64,000 nucleotides of DNA from Stichopus chloronotus. Taxonomy: Eukaryota > Echinodermata > Holothuroidea > Aspidochirotida > Stichopodidae. Where the stretch lies: positions 13,621,526 through 13,685,525 of the forward strand of contig CM037849.1 of NCBI GenBank assembly GCA_021234535.1, read 5' to 3'. Of the stretch, positions 26,265 to 36,100 are shown in pieces (position 1 is the first letter of the stretch; every line of letters begins with the position of its first letter). The notes beneath the pieces are model-generated. The model saw only the letters and a list, made by a program, of their open reading frames with translations, did no database searches and was not told the DNA's origin. Position numbers and translations under genes: made by a program.

Positions 26265-26635
26265 TTAAAGCTGGAATATGAGTTGAAAATTTGTCCTATT
26301 TTGAAGCTAAGTGTCAAATATGCTATAGCCACTTCAAAAAAAAATATTGTGTAAGCCCCATTTTTGCATGCTTGAACATTCATATCCATTCCAGTTGGTC
26401 TATTTAATTTTAAGTAACAATGATTGAACGACTAGGCTTTCTTGGAGAGTCTGAATTTTGTGGGTCCAACAAACATTTCGAGACAATTCTCATATTCAAA
26501 TATGTGGAAGATGAATTCTTAGTTTTCTTTTCATATTTTGCGACAAGTGATCTTTTCCCCACTTTCTCCTCACTGAAACAGTGAACCAAGGTAGATGACC
26601 AGGCGATTGTCAGTACAACTCATATTCCAGCTTAC
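26265..26635 (-). mobile_element. TTAA-flanked MITE, family B copy 2
   Basis: The body 26269-26631 (363 bp) begins AGCTGGAATATGAGTTG and ends CAACTCATATTCCAGC, an excellent terminal inverted repeat of about 16 bp. The flanks are TTAA at 26265-26268 and TTAC at 26632-26635, a one-base decay of the duplication. It is the reverse complement of the copy at 8926-9301 and is better preserved at its ends. It has no transposase. Confidence 0.92.
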
Positions 26636-26639
26636 TTCA

Positions 26640-27440
26640 GGTGGAAGAAAGAAAAAAAACAAGTGGAGATGGAAAGGTGGTAAAGAATTTGAAAGTGTAC
26701 ACTGAGAGGTCTCGAGAATGGAATCTCAGGATTAGGGCTATTGGCCTCAGTATAGAGGTTTTGCACCTGACGTCACCCCTATTATTACTTCACCATATTG
26801 GATGGAAAACACAAGGACAACTTGAGAAGCAAGTACATCATCGTAGGATATACGTACGTTCAGTTGGTTTGTTTTCCATCCAGTAAGACGGACAGTTGGA
26901 TCTTCCGCGTGGGCAACGCGTCGTCACTGCGAAACCTCTGTAGGGAGCTAAACAGTTCCAGTGCATTGAAGGGAGCGAGACCTAGGTCATTTCATATAAC
27001 TTGCAAAAACAAAAATACCCTTGAAGAAAATTCAAATTTTCTGCAAACTGTTTCGTGTCTAGCTGCCGAGATTGCAACATATAACAATGACGCCACATTG
27101 GTAGATATAGGAACAAACGTGGAACAAAAAACAAAAAAGAAATGAGGCAAGTTTTAATACACAACAATGTTAATGATATCATTAGTTTAACACGTGAATA
27201 TGGTTTAGAGGAAGCAACATTCTGTCAACATTTAGATATTTTTAGGGTTTGTTTTAATCCCTACCTTACCGCCACGCCTTTCCACTTTTATAGATCTTCC
27301 AATTGAAACTTTCTTTAAAAAAAATCTATGCTCTGAGTGCCACATGTCACATTGCCAACATCAACAGGCACAAGATTTAATTTCATCCAGGTCCGTTTAA
27401 GTCCCCCCCTCCCCCTCTCCACCTCCCTCTCTCCACCTCT
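26640..27440. other. Non-coding stretch with two overlapping open frames of unknown value
   Basis: Open frames at 26641-26886 and 26798-27145 overlap in different phases and resemble no protein family. A possible coding role cannot be excluded, but splice signals and domain motifs are absent. Confidence 0.3.
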
Positions 27441-27450
27441 CTCTTCACCC

Positions 27451-27467
27451 CTCTGTCTGTCTGTCTG

Positions 27468-27529
<62 letters not shown>
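27451..27529. repeat. (CTGT)n and (CT)n microsatellite
   Basis: CTGT units at about 27451-27470 are followed by an uninterrupted CT run at 27481-27529, in a broader pyrimidine-rich tract from 27400. Arg-Glu and Ser-Leu runs in the overlapping open frames come from this repeat. Confidence 0.95.
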
Positions 27530-27530
<1 letters not shown>

Positions 27531-30500
27531 ATTGCTGTCTCTGTCTTCTTTCATCTCTTCTACATGTTTATCACGGCGCTGTATAATATATGTAATATTA
27601 AGCTGCGAAGTTAGCATACAGCAATCAACAGAGTATACCCAATGCATCTCGCTGATGGGTGTGAATGTATCTTCACTTTATCTTGAGAGGGCCTCTTTTA
27701 GAGTGCCTTTCTCTCGTACAGACCGTGCAGGGGAGAATCAGTTGGCTTCTAAGTAGTCGGAACTGATTTCAATTACTCACCAACGATGGTCAGTGATGTA
27801 TTTTTTTTTTTCATATTTTAAGCTTTTTAGTCTTGTTTTTTCTCTCACAAACTTTGACAAATTCCACGGAACATGCAGAGCCTTAGAATGTAGCTCTCAT
27901 TCAAAATAAGACATTTCACGCCACTTAATCTAAACCCCAGCAACGCTTCCGACTCCCCTTTTCACACCCACGTATTCACCAGCCGTTATGTGTTCGCCTC
28001 ATCTAGCACTTAAATGGCCTTCAAAATATTAAAGCTGCTGTATTTACACTCATGATCGGTCGATTCTACGTACATACGTATAATCTACGTACGTATATAC
28101 TATATACACATATATATGTTACATTCTACATACGAATACATATATATATACATATATATATCCATCTCACTCTGTCTCGATGTGTCTTTAATATTCGTGT
28201 ATATTCGTACTATGTGTATCTGCACGTGTGTTTAGGTACCGGCGCAACTCACGTGATGTTTACAACCGACGTCCTTTGTTCATTTGAGCATTAATGAGCC
28301 ACGGAACACTAGCCGCAATGTTTGCACCTGCACATAATGTAAGAAATCACAGAGGGATCTCGCAGGTGTTGAAAATATCTACAAGCGTAATTCATTTCCC
28401 TCCCTGCGTTGCCGTCGATCAGTCTCGTCTGGCATAGCGGCTTTGTCTGTTACCATAGGAAAGATTGTCCAAAATCAAGCGAAAAACATGTTTGTCTTCA
28501 ATCCCCTAAAATCGGTGTATTTTTAGCCGGAATCTAATACTATAGTTCGGTCAAAGTTGGTCATATGCATACTTAAAGAGATTGGTGAGGCGAATTTAGA
28601 TTTCGTTAAAGGCCAATAAAGTTTTAAATAGCCCACTGCCTGTGCGGTATCATAATGATTAAATTGACCAGCATATTACAAAAGGTAATTCCATGATTGC
28701 ATCGTAAAATATAGCCAAAACAAGGGAAGAAAGCAGCAAATTTTTGGTCGTAAATAGGGCAGAAAAAATTGGCTCCGTAAATAGCAGAAGGGATGGACCA
28801 GTGAAAAGAAACAAAGAGGATTTTCACAGCAATTTGTAATGTTCTGCGCGCTTTGATCAAAATGGCGGTGTTCATGTATGAGGCCTGATTGTGTAACAAA
28901 CAAAAACAAGAGGGCAAGAAGCAAATTTCGAGAAGCTGGGTATCTCATCGCTAGCAAACATCGATATCAAATACGGATTTAGATATATGGCGTTTTAAGC
29001 AAACTTTCATTACATTCTGGTTTCTGAATAATGAAATATACAATGATCAAGGGGAGCGGTGATAGTTAAATTTCTCTAGCAGAAGGTCATGAAGAGCAGA
29101 GAAATTAGTACAAAATAAAATTTGCGATGGTAATTATTTTTCCGGTAATGATAATTATGTTTCGAGTTTTATATATGGCAATTACGATAAACGCTTAAAG
29201 GGGGATAGGTGGTTGTTATATACAACGTACATAACTTCTTCTCTTTTTTTGGCACTTTCCTCCTCCAAATCGATTATAAAGCATATATCCTTAAGAAATT
29301 TGTAGCGTAAAATGATCGGTCAATGGCAAATGCAGTTGGATAGTGATCCGATATACAGAAAGAAAACTCCTGAATATTATCATCAAAAAGTCATGCATCC
29401 TAAGAAGAAACAACAAAATTTAACGGTTACGGAGATATGCTTACATTCGATTTGTAGAAAGTGCAAAAAGGTATGCAAGATGTATATTACTGCTACCTAT
29501 TCTGCTTTAATCACAGAAAGAGAGGCATTCACAGTTAAAGATTGACGAGCGGCACACGAAACACACTTCCGCCAGTCTTCAAAAGCACGAGACAACACAC
29601 CGTCACAAAAGAGTTATAGAGTTGTCTTACACTAATACGATGACTGTCGGAGAGAAAATTGCAGAGATGACGACCTCAGCTCATATCTTTTTTTTTTTTA
29701 CTAAAAATTCTAAAAATACGGAATCAGTACAGATTACTAACGTAATGGTAACGTCGTGATGATAACGTTAGTAGGCTTACCGCCAGTGCCACTACACGAA
29801 ATACATCCCCGCTATATGTGCGCTTATAGAAGCGACAGGATACGCTAATATTACGCCTAACCTTAGCGCTACATGTTGTGAACAGTGCCGTTGAAATAGG
29901 ACAGGAATACTATAGTGATAGCAACATCAACAAACCTTTATAAATGACATCATTGAACTGAGACACGGTGGCGATGACTAACAATTCATAGTACTGGGGA
30001 AAAAAATGCCACCATGCGGTAGAACAACTCACTCCCTTTGACTTTTATGTTCAAAAACAGTTTTATACTACAGTTTTCTTTTTAAGAAGTTGGAAGGCAA
30101 TTGGTCAAGTATTCTAAGATCCCATCCCCCCGCCAAAGAAAAAGAAAAAAAAAAGAGAGAACAGAAATCAGTACTATCTGGAGCCGTCTAAAAAAAGTAA
30201 GTCCAACAGTGGAAGGGATATATTGCTTATTCGGTAATCAAACGCTCAGTGAAAGGAGCCTGCAAGTTGAATAGAAACTTGCGTGATTTCAAACGTAATG
30301 AACTTTGTATCAGGTTGAAAGTATAAGACAGATCCGAGGAATTTTAAGATTCATAACAGGCTTGCAGGATGAGTTTAAGAACAAAACGGGACGTTGACAG
30401 GCGTTAAGACATCCTGCGTCTCGTTGAGGCACATTGATCGATTGATCGATCAACCTGCGCCATACTTCATCAACTCCGACCATAATATCGGATTATGTAT

Positions 30501-32860
30501 ATTTGCACGATAAAGTTTTGATTATTTTCTGGGGAAACATAAAGAAGAAACGTTACGACCTTTTACATTGACATGGAAGTAGTTGTGGATAAAGGGCGAG
30601 GGACGGAAGAGGGGACCGTAACCCCATCCAAAGGTGCACCAAACATTATTTCCAAACCATTATACAAAGAAAACGACTTTTCGTAGAAAATTGATTTCAC
30701 AAGTGCACACGTTTTTTGCACTCAATGAGAACATCATTTCAATTTTCAATGTTTTTCCCTTAGACCCCTCCGACACATCATTCCTGTAACAGTGTGGTCC
30801 CCCCTCAAACAAAGATCCTGGATCCGCCAGTGTACAGAAGCCTATAATGACCATAGTGTATGATATATAGCTATATATGTGCAGTACCTGGGTGGTATAG
30901 GAAAGGGAGGCTTTAATTGTATATTTATCACCCTTCTTTGGTTTATTATGTAATTGTCTCTTTCGCCCAATGCTCCTTACGTTTGTTGCAGACCTACACA
31001 TTTTTATCTTCGACCGGATTACCGAAATACCAGGAAACGTTTCGCAAAAATCCGTTTTTTACCGAGTCTGAACCGACTCTGTAGTGTAGGAGGTGAGCCT
31101 CCGGAGTCCGAGTACTGACAAGTATACCAAGTAGCCAAAACTTATCTAAGGACAGTCAAAGTCTGGGAAAAACAAAAAAAAAAATCAAAATCTGTTGAAC
31201 TGTGACAGGACATGTAGTAGTGATGGGCAAGTACGAGGGCGCTGCAGGTACACCCTTCTACATGAGCGCGTATACACCAACACCAGCTCCAAGTTACGCT
31301 AGCTAACGAACAGTTTGAAAACCATGATTTTTTTTAATTAAATTGAATAAATCGGATCTAAATTAAGTCTCTGTTTAAAGTCTCCTGAACACGTTCTGGA
31401 ATAAACACAGTGTTATACATAACATTCCTTCAAGCCATCATCTTTTCCCATCAAACAACGCGACACCCCCCCCCCCCCCCCGAAATTCTCTCACTTGTGA
31501 ATATTAGCCCCTACAATGCTACGATTCCAATAGATTACATTGCCATCCGATTATCTTTTTTCTCTTCCGGTGTTGTATTTTTTAATTGTTTTCTTTTGTT
31601 ACACCTGGTTTCAACATTTTTTTTTTCTAGAGAACATACAAACGTTACTTACAAGTATTATCATACAGTAATCTACGGAAGATTAAAAGTGCCGTCATGA
31701 TTCCAATGGCAACATGTCATATTTTGTCATTTCATTAATTTTTGCAAAATGTCAACTTGTTCTCTTCCAAGGACAGAAATACCAATTACATGATTATAAG
31801 TTTCTTTTGAACATTTGGCAGATTAATTTATTGTTAATTAATTGTTCACTGAGAAAGCTATAAACAAGTTAACATTCTGCAGAAAATTGTTTAGTTGCCC
31901 ACTTAAAAAGAAGTTATCAAGTCAACGTTTTGCAGAAATTTGTTGAATTGGTCAAATACCACAACTACGCAATTGATCATTGTTCTGTTTTGTGATGTGA
32001 TATTATCTCATTACCTACACATTTTGCAGAAAATTGTCAACTTCTTGGACAAAGATATTCTTACCTTGACTCCTTTTATAGGCTTCCGTAGTAATCAGTA
32101 CTTTGAAGTACTTTGTGATGACACACAAAGGGAAGACAGAACTTTACATGATGTGTATTGTACACAATAGTTACCGTTTGACAGACAAAAACACCAGCCC
32201 CTTGTACAGGAAAAAAAATGTGAACAAAGCAAAGAGGTATTAAGGTTTCCATGAAAAAAAAACTAAATTCATATAAAATGAAATGAGTGTGATGAAGTAC
32301 TGACGTGAGTCTCTCGTCTTAGCTGTAACAGTGCTCGTATATATATATTTTTTTTTAAATAAATGTTAAGATAGAGACGGCTAGATGCAAATAATATTTT
32401 TTTTCCTTGGATAGAAAGTGAGATTGTAGTTTGGATCTTTGAGAATAAAGTCCTCTACCTTTAAAAATCAATCGGATATTAAGATAAATTCAGTTGACCT
32501 TGGAAAATACTCACATCATAGACTAGGACTACGTACAGATTACAGATGCGGTGCTTCAAAGTGACCGCACTTTACCTGGTCGATATTTAAAAAAAAACTA
32601 TTTTTAAAAACAATAAAGAAGACTAGTCCAAATTCATTAACAATGAGTCTTTTAAGATAATATGCTTGAGTCACTTGTTTGAGGGATTTGATTTTAATAC
32701 GAAATTTAATGAAAATTTTATCTTCACTTGAAGAATTATCCACGCTTCTCTCTTTGCCCTTTCTGTAAATGCCTGTATACCTCGAACAATACGAAAAAAT
32801 TATGCCTATTACTATTAACTTCCCAGTTCTCCATCATGAATTGGTTTGGAGAGCATTGAG
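27530..32860. other. Non-coding stretch, no gene recognised
   Basis: It contains short TATA/TACG-rich patches near 28060-28160, a poly-C tract at about 31466-31482 and a degenerate repeat around TTTTGCAGAAAATTGT between 31735 and 32050. No domain-bearing open frame was seen on either strand. Confidence 0.4.
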
Positions 32861-32863
32861 CGA

Positions 32864-33081
32864 ATTTGGGCCCCATATGCCTTTGTACCCAAGATCTGTG
32901 AGGGGCTTATATGGGCACAGCCCATATAACCCGTATGACCCATATGGGGTAGTTCAGTTCTGGGGGGCAATTGTCCCATATATGGGCACCATAAATATCT
33001 CATATGGGTGATATGGTTCTGTGGACTGGTCCATATGGGTCCCTTACAGATCTTCGGTACAAAATCATGTGGACCCCAAAT
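32864..33081. mobile_element. Palindromic CCCATATGGG-rich element, copy 1
   Basis: A 218-bp imperfect palindrome centred near 32972. The left arm (ATTTGGG..., then TTTGTACCCAAGATCTGT) is mirrored on the right (ACAGATCTTCGGTACAAAAT, then ACCCCAAAT). Many CCCATATG/CATATGGG half-palindromes fill the centre. The open frames on both strands here (mirror-image Tyr/Pro/Gly-rich peptides) are by-products. Part of it recurs inverted at 54520-54665, which supports a dispersed foldback-type MITE. Confidence 0.75.
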
Positions 33082-33084
33082 GGA

Positions 33085-33900
33085 TTCATCTATATAGGGC
33101 CCATATGTTACCTGGGCCAAATGATACCTGGAATAGAGCATGGAGCCGTTACTGGGAGTATGGAGCATCTGCTCAGTTTGCACGGTAATTGTTATGACAG
33201 AAAATTGTGGGAGATTTACATGCATGCGAATCAGTATGGTTGCTGCTTTTCATCCCACAATTACTGAAAAAAAGAAAGACTTCTAAAGCTAATTAAAGTT
33301 CCTTGCTTGAAATTGAGGCCACCTGCCTTTAGACGATAGTCATATCGTGTTAAACAAATTGTAAGATATTGATATAAATGTTTAATTAATTTTAGTGTCA
33401 GAGAAATTCTGACGATGTTCAAAGATGATAGCCTTGGTAGAGTTGTGAGAAAGAGTCAATTTTTTTTTTTTGGACTTATCCCCATAATGAGTTGCCACCA
33501 TACATTCTGCAACATCTTGAAGAGAAAATAAGCTCACACCTTCTGCGATTTTGACAAACCATTCTAACGTGACAAATTAATGGTTTAAATTCAACGTTTT
33601 CAAAAATGCCGAAACTGTATTTTAAGGGCAAAAATAAAAATGAAAAACAATTTTAAACGAGCTTCATGTAATCTGTGAAGGAACTTTTGGTTTGATCTCC
33701 TTGTCCTGAAAATCAGTTTCTGTAAAATATCTTTCCAAGGCTTATTTTCATGCCTTCCAGGTAGAGCGAAATACTCCAGGCTGCACAGAGTGTAAAGTCG
33801 TTATCTTCGCAATCACTTATTTCATTATCACTTTTTTATTATTATAGTTAATGTATACGATTGTTGCCATATGCACCAGTGATCATGAGACATAATGCAG
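33085..33900. other. Upstream of the TMEM200-like exon: probable intron
   Basis: AT-rich sequence without coding character. It leads into the pyrimidine-rich acceptor at 33949, so it is most simply the end of an intron separating a distant 5' UTR exon from the coding exon. Confidence 0.5.
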
Positions 33901-33919
33901 TCACTATACATGTCTGTAT

Positions 33920-33950
33920 TGTCCTCTTCTTTCAATCTTGTTCTTCCAGA
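33920..33950 (+). promoter_or_regulatory. Splice acceptor of the TMEM200-like coding exon
   Basis: A long pyrimidine tract runs into TTCTTCCAG with the AG at 33948-33949, so the exon would start at 33950. In this reading, 76 nt of 5' UTR precede the ATG at 34026. An in-frame TAA at 33975-33977 rules out N-terminal extension within the exon. Confidence 0.7.
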
Positions 33951-33952
33951 TC

Positions 33953-34092
33953 ATGACCACATTAATACTACGGATAACCGAATGGGCCAGCATCAGATGA
34001 TCTTCAGTTGCCCTCATTTGATGCGATGGCCAGGTCTCTGGGGGATTTCCGAGGAGCCTACTCAGAACTGGAGAGTGGTCAAGGTATCGTGA
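33953..34092 (+). promoter_or_regulatory. Two upstream ORFs before the TMEM200-like start
   Basis: uORF1 runs from ATG 33953 to TGA 34000 (15 codons). uORF2 runs from ATG 33982 to TGA 34092 (36 codons), overlaps the main start in another frame, and has a second in-frame ATG at 33997. If the exon begins at 33950, both are in the mature mRNA and would be expected to dampen translation. The main ATG has the stronger context (G at -3 and +4). Confidence 0.45.
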
Positions 34093-35732
34093 CGCCTACT
34101 CATTCGAGGGAACACCAGGTGGTCCAGGGCCCAGTCGTTGATAAATCAAGCAATATCTTACCTGCTGTGGGCCAACGAAACGAAGACCGTCCTGCGGAAG
34201 TTCATACAAGCCAGAGCACGGTTGACAATGACGTCGAAAACATTCTAGTAGAAGGGGATTCAACCAGACATCGGGAACCCAAGCAGAATTTGAGAGTCTG
34301 TATCGGAAACTGGTTGTGTCTCCTCTTCGGTTTAATCGTGGTATCCGGTAGCATCACCATGACGGTTTTCGGTTTTCTGGCCAACGACTTCTCGCAAACA
34401 GTGAATAACGTCGGCAACATTACGAGCATGGAGAGGGACGAGGCGCTCTACGAAACTTTAACGAAATTAAAAACCTACGGACCAATAATGATTGGATGCG
34501 GCTGTTTTATTATAATGTGCGCATGCGTGTTGCTATGCGATGCCCATGACAGACTTAAGGCAAATGTTGAACCGGGAGATCAAAAGAAAGACGCTGCAGC
34601 GATCAATTACGTCGACGCTTTTCGGAGGATATACGAAGAAGAAATGAGACAAAATGATGTCGAAGAAACAAAAAGGAGGACTAAAAAAATCGACGAATAT
34701 TTCGAGTACATGAGCAGATACCCCATTGGCCGGAGGACTCTGTTGCGTGCTCAAAGGCCTCGCTCTTTTAGCGACCCGTGTGTGCGATTGGATGTAACCC
34801 TCCCGGATTCCTATGAGTATGCAAAGGAGAGATTACGGAACAATCCAATTATAAAGTCGAACAATTTCGAAGAGACGTTTTCCGATTTAGATGTCAACTT
34901 ATCTATGAATCAGCATTTCATAAGGCCGTCGTCTAAACCTAAATCTGCCTCACAGAATTCTGTTCAGAATCTCTCTCCATCTCATCAGATGGCTCACGAA
35001 TCTCCTAATCCCACCAAGGTAGGAACCCTGCCACCAATAAAGTGTAAAAGTAACAACGGACCGATTAAGGTCGACGCCAACACATACGGCAATATACCAA
35101 TCGGCAGTCTCGAAAAACTATATTTGGGGGACGATGCTATCGTTGGTGGAACCAAAAAGAAACAGAAGAGAAAAGGCAAAAGGAAAAAGCCGCGAACGGA
35201 CCCGAAGGCGAGAGAGAAAGGTGACCAAAGTCACCCCGTCCAAAGCATACTCGGTGCCGACCGAGAAAACACAGATCTAGACATAACCGACAAATTAGAA
35301 ACCGCACCAGAGGCGAGAAATCCCGTATTATTAGACCCCGCGAAAGATCAGCTTGAAATTACCAATGGCGACAAAGTCGACGGGTTTCACTTAACGCCCC
35401 CAAGAGTGAGCAATATCCACGACCTCGAGAAATCTGACAGTCCGCTGGCTGCATCGAGGCACGGCCGAGGAAATGTAATCACGGTGGCATCTGTGACGAG
35501 CGAATTAGAACCCTCTGCGAGGACGAAGCAGTGGGTCACGGAAAGTAGCGAACAACCGTGGAACCGCTCTCGGGACGAAGACCGTCTCGAGGCGTTGTCG
35601 AACGGCAACGACGACTATAATTTAAGTGAAACTGATGGTTCTTATTCTAATATTCGAAAGTCTTCCAGTGGTTCCTTGTCATTCGAAGGACCAAACACTT
35701 TGGGGTTAGGCCATCAAGCCATGGTGCTATAA
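34026..35732 (+). CDS. TMEM200-like two-pass membrane protein
   Basis: A single uninterrupted 568-residue frame. The start chosen is ATG 34026 (context GCGATGG), the first ATG after an in-frame TAA. Residues 1-90 are polar. TM1 spans about 93-117 (NWLCLLFGLIVVSGSITMTV), a short loop at about 118-149 carries an NIT glycosylation sequon, and TM2 spans about 152-171, beginning YGPIMIGCGCFIIMCACVLL and followed by CDAHDR. The spacing of the two helices, the GP-I-MGxG-F...CA start of TM2 and the acidic/basic step after it match the TMEM200 family. The long C-terminal tail (about 390 residues) is disordered-looking, with RPRSFSD-type phosphosite-like motifs and a basic tract around 376-389 (KKKQKRKGKRKKPR) that could be a nuclear-localisation or lipid-contact patch. 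Vertebrate TMEM200 coding regions are also in one exon. Its function is poorly known in the family, and I infer no more than a membrane protein with a cytoplasmic tail. Confidence 0.85.
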   Translation: MARSLGDFRGAYSELESGQGIVTPTHSREHQVVQGPVVDKSSNILPAVGQRNEDRPAEVHTSQSTVDNDVENILVEGDSTRHREPKQNLRVCIGNWLCLLFGLIVVSGSITMTVFGFLANDFSQTVNNVGNITSMERDEALYETLTKLKTYGPIMIGCGCFIIMCACVLLCDAHDRLKANVEPGDQKKDAAAINYVDAFRRIYEEEMRQNDVEETKRRTKKIDEYFEYMSRYPIGRRTLLRAQRPRSFSDPCVRLDVTLPDSYEYAKERLRNNPIIKSNNFEETFSDLDVNLSMNQHFIRPSSKPKSASQNSVQNLSPSHQMAHESPNPTKVGTLPPIKCKSNNGPIKVDANTYGNIPIGSLEKLYLGDDAIVGGTKKKQKRKGKRKKPRTDPKAREKGDQSHPVQSILGADRENTDLDITDKLETAPEARNPVLLDPAKDQLEITNGDKVDGFHLTPPRVSNIHDLEKSDSPLAASRHGRGNVITVASVTSELEPSARTKQWVTESSEQPWNRSRDEDRLEALSNGNDDYNLSETDGSYSNIRKSSSGSLSFEGPNTLGLGHQAMVL

Positions 35733-36100
35733 TTCGATTCGCTACCACGTAATTAAGGGCCTATGTAAAATTGTAATCAGAGGGTACAAAATTACGAAAC
35801 GAATCGGAGGCCAACTCGTCCATCTCTTGTTAAAATGAATTCATATTTTTACAGATTTTGTCCACATTTTCTGGATTCACATGCAAACTTTTTATACGTA
35901 GCGGTCCGTTTTCTCTTTCTTATTTTGAGGTACCATTTGTATGAATGGCTATATAGCGGTGGCAACCATACCGTACGCAACGATACCTATTAAAATGTTT
36001 AGTTAAATTTATTCTATAAACTTATATGTAACTCAATGATTCCACTTCGAGATATGATGTTCGCCTACGAATTATGATAAAATCGAGTGAATGAGAGCCG
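35733..36100 (+). other. Probable 3' UTR of the TMEM200-like gene
   Basis: AT-rich, non-coding sequence directly after the TAA-type stop at 35730-35732. A candidate poly(A) signal ATTAAA lies at 35989-35994. The true end may be further downstream, since no canonical AATAAA lies close. Confidence 0.4.

Noticed and set aside
27315..27756. 110- and 139-codon open frames with Arg-Glu or Ser-Leu runs
   Set aside because: Created by the CT microsatellite; flanking residues show no domain.
32769..33225. Long open frames on both strands with Tyr/Pro/Gly-rich peptides
   Set aside because: They are mirror translations of the palindromic CCCATATGGG element and not a gene pair.
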